Under the pieces are notes generated by a model. The model searched no databases, was not told where the DNA came from, and saw only the letters and a program-made list of their open reading frames with translations. From NCBI GenBank assembly GCA_035524335.1, contig DATKPE010000009.1, positions 1-42,640 on the forward strand: a stretch of DNA of 42,640 nt, in the 5' to 3' direction. A program made the position numbers and the translations under genes. Origin of the DNA: DATKPE01 sp035524335. GTDB taxonomy: Bacteria; Bacteroidota; Ignavibacteria; UBA10030; SZUA-254. Below, piece after piece: positions 8,273-14,695 of this stretch. Numbering within the stretch: position 1 is the first letter of the stretch; each line of letters opens with the position of its first letter.

Positions 8273-11200
8273 ATGAAATTCTTCCGTCATCTCTTTTTCG
8301 CTCTTGGGAGAGCGCTGGTGGTTGGCGGTGCAGCTGTTGCCATGCTGTCGGCCCAGCCTCCATTCGACAAAATCTCTCCTCTTGTTACGCAATTGATCGA
8401 CCGACTGAAGCAGACCGGCGGCGTGGCAACGGGTCCGGGGGTCATGAATGCGGGCCCGCGGTCGGAAAATCCGCTGATCCGGTGCGACAGTCGCGGCAGA
8501 ATCGGCGTGCATCTGCGGGTGAGCGATGTTACAGGATCGGTCATCGCCAGACTTCGTGCCGCGGGCGGGGATGTTGTCATGGCACTGCCGTACTCCAAAG
8601 TGATCTCCGTCTATCTGCCGTATGACCGGATCACGGAGGTGGCCGGCTATTCCGAAGTCGAATCGGTCCTGCCGATTTCGGGAGGGATGGCCAACGGCGG
8701 GATCGTCACAACCGAAGGGGATACGATTCACCATGCCGTCGATGTGAGGAACGACCTCGGCGTAGACGGGGATAGCGTCAAGGTGGGGGTGATCTCCGAC
8801 GGCTGTACGAGCTGGGCGATGTCGGTTGCCGGCGGCGATCTCCCCGCGGGATTCGGGCCGGACAACTTCACCTTTTTTGACAATAATATGCTGAAGGTTT
8901 CCAGAATGGGCCGCGGGGATGAAGGAACGGCGATGATGGAAATCATCCACGATCTGGCCCCCGGTGCGGGTCTCTATTTTTACGGGGCGCTCCACGATCC
9001 CGCCGGAAGCGCCGCACATATCGATGCCATCCACCGGCTTGTGACCGAAAAAGGGTGCAGGGTCATTGTCGACGATCTCACCTGGTTCGATCAGCCGATG
9101 TTCGAGGATAACACTCCGAATACCCAGAACATGATCGCCGCCGCGGCGCAGTGGGCAACGACGGTCGGTGTGGTCTATATAAGCTCCGCCGGCAACTTCG
9201 GAGGTGACGGTTCCTGGGGTCATACGCACTATCAGTCGGCTTTCACCGACGTCAACCCGGCATCAAACGTTTCCGAGGCGCTTCCGCTCCCGAACGGCCC
9301 GATACTGCCCGGAATGCCTCCTTTCTGGGACGATCTCCAGCTGTTCGGACCCGATCCGAGTCAGCCTGCAGGACCGGTCGGCCTCCAGGTCATTATTCCT
9401 CCCTGGCTGGAGTCGGAGAGAAACTATCTCACGGTTATTCTCGAGTGGAATGAACCGTGGGGGGCGGCGAGCGACGAGTATGATCTTTACATCTATGACA
9501 GCCATTTCGTGACGCGCAGAGTCTGGGGTACCCGACTTCCGACGCTGAATCCGTATGTTGCCGTCGTCGATTCGAACAGATACTACGGCCTGGCGGACAC
9601 TGTCAACATCGTGATCAACCACCGCGATACGCTGAACCGCGGACTTCCACCGAAACTGCTCGGGCTCTACATTTTCGGATGCACCTATGCCGAGTATCAT
9701 ACCGCACAGAACAGCATCTGGGGACAGCCAGGTGTCCCCGGCGTCATTGCAGTCGGTGCGGTGAACTGCTTCACCCCGGCAGTTCTCGAGCCGTTCAGCT
9801 CCCGCGGGGATTACGATGTCTATTTCCCCAATCCCCCGGGGCTGGTCCATCGGTCAAAACCGGATCTGGTGGCGGTCGATAATGTCGCGATCAGCGGGGC
9901 GGGAGGATTCGGTTATTTCGATCCGCTGACCGGGAAGTTCAGATTTCTCGGAACGTCCGCCGCGGCGCCGCATGTGGCCGGCATGACGGCACTTCTTCTG
10001 TCGCAGTGTCCCGGATTGATGCCCGCACAGGTGCAGGCAAAATTTGCTCGGACGGCGGTGGACTGCGGCGACGCGGGGTTCGATGATCTCTACGGGTACG
10101 GACGCGCCGATATCGAACGGGCCCTGCTGGAACTCTCGACCGATGTGGGAGTGTACGGGCCGTATCAGAAGCAGGTCAATAATCAGACCCCGGTGTTTCT
10201 TTCGACAAACGACGGCTTTGCATTGAATACGACAAAAGTCACGGGAGGAATTTCGCCGCCGGTTTCACTCGGCACGATCGTCTCGGTTACCGCGGCCAGT
10301 CCGTTTACCGACGCCGGATTGAACGATCCCGGATGTCCTGCGGTTCGCCGCTGGTATGATCTCACACAGGCCGGAGGGATCAATGGTCAGTTCAGCGCGA
10401 TGCTGACCGCCTATGTCGACGAATCCGAGCGGTCCACAGCCGGAATCGATTCGAACCGACTCTCTCTCCTTCACTGGAACGGCTCATTCTTCGACATCGT
10501 CTCCCAGGCGGGGATTCCGCAAAAGATCGGGTCAACATGGAAATTGACCTATTCACTGCCGAATGCATCTTTTTCACCCTACTTTATAGCCTACCTGACG
10601 CGCGGGCTCACCGCCGCGGGAACGGCGGGAAATACCGGCAGGCCGGGTACTTCCGTACCTGTCGGGTTTTCCGTGAAGAACAACGGAAACGGCCGGGATA
10701 CTGTCTCGATCCGGTGTACCGACAGCCGCGGCTGGACGGTAACGCCGGCTGATTCCGCCTTCTCGCTCGGCGGCGGAGATCGGGCGGCGGTGACCCTTCA
10801 TGTCGCCGTTCCCTCCGATGCGCAGAACGGCACTGCCGATACGATCCGTCTGATGGCCCGGTCGGTTTCCGACACGTCCGTTGTCAGTTCGGCAACCGTC
10901 AGCGTCGTGATCCGCGTACTGACCTGTTCATATCTTTCCGGCTGGAATATGGTCTCGGTGCCGGCCCTGCTCGGCGATTACTGCGTCGGGACGGTCTACC
11001 CCACTGCGGAATCGCGTGCGTTCGCGTTCGACGGCAACTACATCGCCTGCGATACCCTCAGCCGCTGTCACGGGTACTGGGTGAAATTCCCGGATACCGT
11101 CACAATCGCGTATGATGGACAGTGCAATCTCTCGGACTCGATTCCGGTGAAAAAAGGATGGAACATTATCGGCTCGACCGGCGTTCCGGTCGCGGTCGCC

Positions 11201-11701
11201 TCGGCCGCAACCGTTCCGTCCGGCATCGTCACCTCCCCGTTCTTCGGATATTCCGGCGCCTATTACACTGCAGATACGATCATGCCCGGACTCTCCTATT
11301 GGGTGAAGGTGAGCGCGGACGGTGTCCTGATCCTCTCGCCGGGTGCGTCCGGTCCGGGGACGGTCCGACGCCATATCGCAGACGAATATCCGCCTCCTCC
11401 GCCCGGTTCCTCCGCGGCGGCGGAGAAATCCCTGCCCGATCGGTTCGCCCTCGGTCAGAATTTCCCGAATCCCTTCAATCCGACCACGGTGATCCGGTAT
11501 CAGCTCCCCGCGGCGGCGCATGTCGTACTTCGGGTTTACAATGCGCTCGGTCAGGAAGTCGCCCGGCTCGTGGACGCTCAGCAAAGTGCAGGATACCGCG
11601 AGGCGGTCTTCGCCGCAGACAGACTGCCGAGCGGAGTCTATTATTATTCGATCAATGCGGGATCGTTCAGCGCCGTGAAAAAAGCACTGCTCCTGCGGTG
11701 A
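8273..11701 (+). CDS. Secreted S8-family serine protease with T9SS C-terminal sorting domain
   Basis: A 1142-aa exported protein. It has a hydrophobic N-terminal signal (~8-28) and a pro-region, then a subtilase domain with Asp176 (VISDG), oxyanion Asn308 (SSAGN) and Ser562 (GTSAAAPHVAG). The usual His motif HGT is replaced by DEGTAM (E217), with IIHDLAPG just after (H226). A beta-rich insertion lies at ~345-480. After the protease come a NEW3/CARDB-like beta-sandwich (~790-880) and a module with paired WNMVSVP/GYWVK signatures (~886-1030), also found in the nearby amylase. The T9SS type A sorting domain runs from about 1058 (NFPNPFNPTT) to the end, ALLLR. AGGAGG with good spacing precedes the ATG. 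It is expected at the cell surface or outside, probably under sigma-54 control. Confidence 0.92.
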   Translation: MKFFRHLFFALGRALVVGGAAVAMLSAQPPFDKISPLVTQLIDRLKQTGGVATGPGVMNAGPRSENPLIRCDSRGRIGVHLRVSDVTGSVIARLRAAGGDVVMALPYSKVISVYLPYDRITEVAGYSEVESVLPISGGMANGGIVTTEGDTIHHAVDVRNDLGVDGDSVKVGVISDGCTSWAMSVAGGDLPAGFGPDNFTFFDNNMLKVSRMGRGDEGTAMMEIIHDLAPGAGLYFYGALHDPAGSAAHIDAIHRLVTEKGCRVIVDDLTWFDQPMFEDNTPNTQNMIAAAAQWATTVGVVYISSAGNFGGDGSWGHTHYQSAFTDVNPASNVSEALPLPNGPILPGMPPFWDDLQLFGPDPSQPAGPVGLQVIIPPWLESERNYLTVILEWNEPWGAASDEYDLYIYDSHFVTRRVWGTRLPTLNPYVAVVDSNRYYGLADTVNIVINHRDTLNRGLPPKLLGLYIFGCTYAEYHTAQNSIWGQPGVPGVIAVGAVNCFTPAVLEPFSSRGDYDVYFPNPPGLVHRSKPDLVAVDNVAISGAGGFGYFDPLTGKFRFLGTSAAAPHVAGMTALLLSQCPGLMPAQVQAKFARTAVDCGDAGFDDLYGYGRADIERALLELSTDVGVYGPYQKQVNNQTPVFLSTNDGFALNTTKVTGGISPPVSLGTIVSVTAASPFTDAGLNDPGCPAVRRWYDLTQAGGINGQFSAMLTAYVDESERSTAGIDSNRLSLLHWNGSFFDIVSQAGIPQKIGSTWKLTYSLPNASFSPYFIAYLTRGLTAAGTAGNTGRPGTSVPVGFSVKNNGNGRDTVSIRCTDSRGWTVTPADSAFSLGGGDRAAVTLHVAVPSDAQNGTADTIRLMARSVSDTSVVSSATVSVVIRVLTCSYLSGWNMVSVPALLGDYCVGTVYPTAESRAFAFDGNYIACDTLSRCHGYWVKFPDTVTIAYDGQCNLSDSIPVKKGWNIIGSTGVPVAVASAATVPSGIVTSPFFGYSGAYYTADTIMPGLSYWVKVSADGVLILSPGASGPGTVRRHIADEYPPPPPGSSAAAEKSLPDRFALGQNFPNPFNPTTVIRYQLPAAAHVVLRVYNALGQEVARLVDAQQSAGYREAVFAADRLPSGVYYYSINAGSFSAVKKALLLR

Positions 11702-11729
11702 GCGCTCCGTACCGCGCTGAACAAAAAAA

Positions 11730-11757
11730 CCGGCCCCGTCCATCCTGACGGGGCCGG
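11730..11757 (-). terminator. Bidirectional rho-independent terminator between convergent genes
   Basis: A perfect 11-bp stem (CCGGCCCCGTC / GACGGGGCCGG) with a 6-base loop. On the minus strand it is followed by seven T residues (complement of 11723-11729), making a canonical intrinsic terminator for the TonB receptor gene. On the + strand it can also end the protease transcript, with a poorer T-tract. Confidence 0.85.
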
Positions 11758-11776
11758 CGTCATATTGCGGGTCTGC

Positions 11777-14080
11777 TCAGAAGGAGACGGAATAGTTCAG
11801 GCGCAGACCGCGTCCGGGCTGGGGAAGAAAATCCTTGATGACCGAAAGATGATCGCGGTACACCTGATTCAACAGGTTGTCGCAGTGGAGGCTGACGTTG
11901 TGAACGATGCCGGTCTGGACGAAACGGAACCCCGCCCCGATGTTGACGACGCCGTATCCTTCCGTCGGGGTTTCACCGTCCGCAAGCCGGGTCTGTTGAG
12001 CCGCAAGACGCCAGTCCAGCTGGCCGAACCAGACATCTTCCTGATATCGTACCCTGAGGAGGCCGTGTGCGGGAGGGGTGAAGGGGAGCGGAACATCATT
12101 TTTCGTGTCTTCGGCATTGACATAATCGGCCGCGACCCGGACGCCAAGATGTTCCACAGGTTCGAAGTTCACGCTCGCCTCGACGCCGGCGAGCCGCGCA
12201 TCGGTCGAGGAGAATACTCTCACGGGGAAGTTAAGCAGAGTATCTCCCCGGAGGTAGGAGTAGAGATAATCGGATATATAATTGAGATACGGAGAGACTT
12301 CAAGCGAGACTTTATCGAGGGTCCCTTTCAGCGAGGCGTCGATGCCGACCCCGGCTTCCGGGGAGAGCGCGGCATTTCCGAGGGTGTAGGTGCCGCTCGG
12401 AGCGTCCAGTCCGTCCGCGAACAGTTCCTGGACGGTGGGCGCGCGGTATGATCTGCCGATGTTGATGGCTGCTGTCCAGCCATTCGTCAGAGGCTGGACC
12501 ACGCCTACCGACGCCGTTACCGCGTTTGCCGTCCTGGTCTCGTCAAGCGTCTGAAATACGGAATCGGTCGAGTTTGGATCGGGGGATGTCTGGATGTGAT
12601 TGTAATCGAACCTCACGGCTCCCTGAAATCGCGTTCCTCCGGCAAGCCGGTATTCCTCGAAGAGATAGGCGGCGAAACTCCTTGTCACCGAATTGGGTCC
12701 CAGCGGCTGGTCGCCCCCGATCGCAAGATCCTCGATGTTTGTCCAGAGACCGAGGGTGCCCTGAACGGCATCCGACCAGCGGTGCTGAAACTGTACCGTG
12801 GCGTTGAACGTCTGCTTGTGGAAATTGTTCGCCTCCGGATCGGAGACGCCCGTTGAATCCTGCGCGGTCGGATATTCGGCGTGGTAGTAGTCGACGTATC
12901 CCGCGTTCAGCTTAATCTGCCGGAGAAAGGAATCGCCGGCGAACAACAGCCCCCGGAGTTCGATGTTGTTTTTTCTCTGCATGATCCGGGATGTGGCGGG
13001 GGGAATCGATGCCCAGTCGGCGTTGGGGGGCACGCCGGGAATTCCGTAGTTCATCTCGTAGTGTTTTGCGCCGACGCCAAGCATACCGAAATCTCCCTCG
13101 TACGAATATCCGGCGCCGAATTCCGATGTGTGATTGAAGGTCTGGGGAAGCCGGTCCAGGTTGAATGCCGCTCCGCTCGCCGGGTCGGTGTATGCCCCCT
13201 GCGGGATCCCGATATCCTGCGAGTGGACCCCGCCGCCGAAGATGCCGAAGGCACTTCCGCCGCCGCTGAACACGGTGTTGAAATAACCCGAATATTCGTC
13301 GTTGACGCTGTTCCCCTCCAGCGACGCCCTGCCGGAGACGGCAGAGGCCGACGGAGAGGGAATGGTCGTCGTGAGAATGTTGACGAGGCCTCCGATCGCG
13401 TTCGGGCCGAACATGATGCTGGCGGGGCCGTGAACGACATCGGCCTGTGCGATGCTCTGTTCCTCGATCGGCACCGAATGCGCCGGATCGTAGGTCGAAA
13501 TATCCCCGGTCCGGAGACCGTTCTCGAGGATGAGAACCTCGTTGTCGGTCAGACCGCGCAGAACCGGCCGGGCCGGGGCGGAGCCGTTGTACCGCACTTC
13601 GACTCCCGGGAGGTCCGACAATTTTTCCGCAAAGCTCGATCCGCTCGCTTCATCGAGTTCGAGGCCGGTCTTCGACTGGGCCGGCTGGTATTGATCTCCC
13701 GCCGGACCCGGATACGGCGATGCGGAGACCACCACCTCGCCTTCTTCCACAACCGATTCGTTCAGGGTGAATGACAGCTCCGCACCGGCATCCGCGATGT
13801 CGAGGAATTTGTTGACGGTCTGATATCCGATCTCGCGGACGAAGACATGGTAGGATCCGGCGGGAACGTTCGGGAAAACGAATCTGCCGTCTCCATCGGT
13901 GCGGCTCCAGCGGTCGATTTCCAGAATTCTAACGGTTGCCCCGACGATCGGAGCGCCTCCGGCGGTCGTGACGGATCCGCGGAGCGTGCCGGCTGCCGCG
14001 GCCGGTGATACGAAACTGCCGTATATCAGCGCCAGGAGCAGTACGGCGGTATATGATGATCTGAACAGGGATTGTCTCAT
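11777..14080 (-). CDS. TonB-dependent outer-membrane receptor
   Basis: A 767-aa receptor. Residues 1-29 are a signal peptide (cut near AAAAG). A carboxypeptidase-regulatory-like beta-sandwich (~31-115) is followed by a plug domain (~130-240; LPGVEVRYNG, RPVLRGLTDNEVLILENG, PASIMFGPNAIGGLVNI). The rest is a 22-strand-type barrel ending in aromatic Phe (LNYSVSF), the signal for outer-membrane insertion. RSYRAPTVQELFADG and the end NLLNQVYRDHLS recall receptors for metals or metal chelates such as ZnuD, but the substrate cannot be fixed from sequence. It is transcribed away from the GH13 amylase gene and lies 150 bases downstream of a small gene in the same direction, probably in one operon. Confidence 0.93.
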   Translation of the reverse strand: MRQSLFRSSYTAVLLLALIYGSFVSPAAAAGTLRGSVTTAGGAPIVGATVRILEIDRWSRTDGDGRFVFPNVPAGSYHVFVREIGYQTVNKFLDIADAGAELSFTLNESVVEEGEVVVSASPYPGPAGDQYQPAQSKTGLELDEASGSSFAEKLSDLPGVEVRYNGSAPARPVLRGLTDNEVLILENGLRTGDISTYDPAHSVPIEEQSIAQADVVHGPASIMFGPNAIGGLVNILTTTIPSPSASAVSGRASLEGNSVNDEYSGYFNTVFSGGGSAFGIFGGGVHSQDIGIPQGAYTDPASGAAFNLDRLPQTFNHTSEFGAGYSYEGDFGMLGVGAKHYEMNYGIPGVPPNADWASIPPATSRIMQRKNNIELRGLLFAGDSFLRQIKLNAGYVDYYHAEYPTAQDSTGVSDPEANNFHKQTFNATVQFQHRWSDAVQGTLGLWTNIEDLAIGGDQPLGPNSVTRSFAAYLFEEYRLAGGTRFQGAVRFDYNHIQTSPDPNSTDSVFQTLDETRTANAVTASVGVVQPLTNGWTAAINIGRSYRAPTVQELFADGLDAPSGTYTLGNAALSPEAGVGIDASLKGTLDKVSLEVSPYLNYISDYLYSYLRGDTLLNFPVRVFSSTDARLAGVEASVNFEPVEHLGVRVAADYVNAEDTKNDVPLPFTPPAHGLLRVRYQEDVWFGQLDWRLAAQQTRLADGETPTEGYGVVNIGAGFRFVQTGIVHNVSLHCDNLLNQVYRDHLSVIKDFLPQPGRGLRLNYSVSF

Positions 14081-14230
14081 TGTCGGTGAATCCTCTGAAT
14101 GATGAACCGCGCCGGCGGCCGCTCACTGCAGAAGCGTACAGCACCGGTGATTCATGGTGAATGAAACGGTGGCTGTCGGAGACCCGACCGGTCTAGCCGG
14201 AGGGCGGGCCCGAACCAGGGATGATGATGA

Positions 14231-14521
14231 TCAGAGGGGGAAGGGGGGAGACTTGTCCCGGACGCGGTGAGGGGTCCGGTAATCGGAGCTGATCCCGGGC
14301 CGCACTTCACAGACCCGGTAGAGGTACCCGATGCCGGTCGCCGGTTCGAAGACAAACGCCTGCGGAGCATTGTCCTTGTCGAACGATTCCCAATTGACGG
14401 AATACTGTGTGAGCGACGGAACATTGGTCGCCCCCGGATGATTATCCTCGTATTCATCGGGGAACAGTTCGACGCGGAAAGCAAAATAATTCATTGCGAT
14501 AAGCATCGCAATGAATCCCAT
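14231..14521 (-). CDS. Small hypothetical protein upstream of the TonB receptor
   Basis: A 96-aa protein from the ATG at 14521. The N-terminus is a short hydrophobic stretch (GFIAMLIAMNYFAF), possibly a signal anchor, followed by an acidic, aromatic-rich domain (SVNWESFDKDNAPQAFVFEP, then GIGYLYRVCEV). No family is recognised. The frame is open to 14620, but a good minus-strand promoter (14556-14584) lies in that extension, which favours the start at 14521. A 12-bp perfect inverted repeat covers codons 2-11. Its position ahead of the TonB receptor suggests a role linked to the same uptake or regulation, but this is inference. Confidence 0.5.
   Translation of the reverse strand: MGFIAMLIAMNYFAFRVELFPDEYEDNHPGATNVPSLTQYSVNWESFDKDNAPQAFVFEPATGIGYLYRVCEVRPGISSDYRTPHRVRDKSPPFPL
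14489..14516 (-). repeat. 12-bp perfect inverted repeat at the head of the TonB-receptor operon
   Basis: The arms ATTCATTGCGAT and ATCGCAATGAAT are perfectly complementary around a 4-base loop. The element lies about 32-60 bases into the predicted minus-strand transcript, overlapping the first codons of the small gene. It may be a DNA operator for a dimeric regulator or an RNA hairpin controlling translation. Confidence 0.6.
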
Positions 14522-14555
14522 GAGGCGTTTATCTCTTCTGAATCTCACGAGGGAA

Positions 14556-14584
14556 TATATACGAGAATCTTGTCTGATAATCAA
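14556..14584 (-). promoter_or_regulatory. Sigma-70-like promoter for the small gene and TonB receptor
   Basis: Read on the minus strand: TTGATT (14584-14579), 17-bp spacer, TATATA (14561-14556). Transcription would start near 14548, leaving a leader of about 27 bases before ATG 14521. It is back-to-back with the amylase promoter, the two -35 elements being 40 bases apart. Confidence 0.55.
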
Positions 14585-14624
14585 CCGAATGCGTCGGAAT
14601 TGCTGATTTCCTTCCGCCAACCGC

Positions 14625-14653
14625 TTGAAAATCAGAGGAGAAAGGGGTAATTT
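14625..14653 (+). promoter_or_regulatory. Sigma-70-like promoter for the amylase gene
   Basis: TTGAAA (14625-14630), 17-bp spacer, TAATTT (14648-14653), with expected start near 14660 and a leader of about 36 bases. The -10 reads on as TAATTTAC, like other TANNTTAC elements in the window. Confidence 0.6.
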
Positions 14654-14695
14654 ACACTCTCTGCACTGACCATCGATAATCTCCAGGCCTGAAAA

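Noticed and set aside
14170..14195. Partial resemblance to a cobalamin-riboswitch B12 box (TCGGAGACC) near the TonB receptor
   Set aside because: It lacks a conserved base of the box, lies on the strand opposite to the receptor transcript, and no other riboswitch elements were found.
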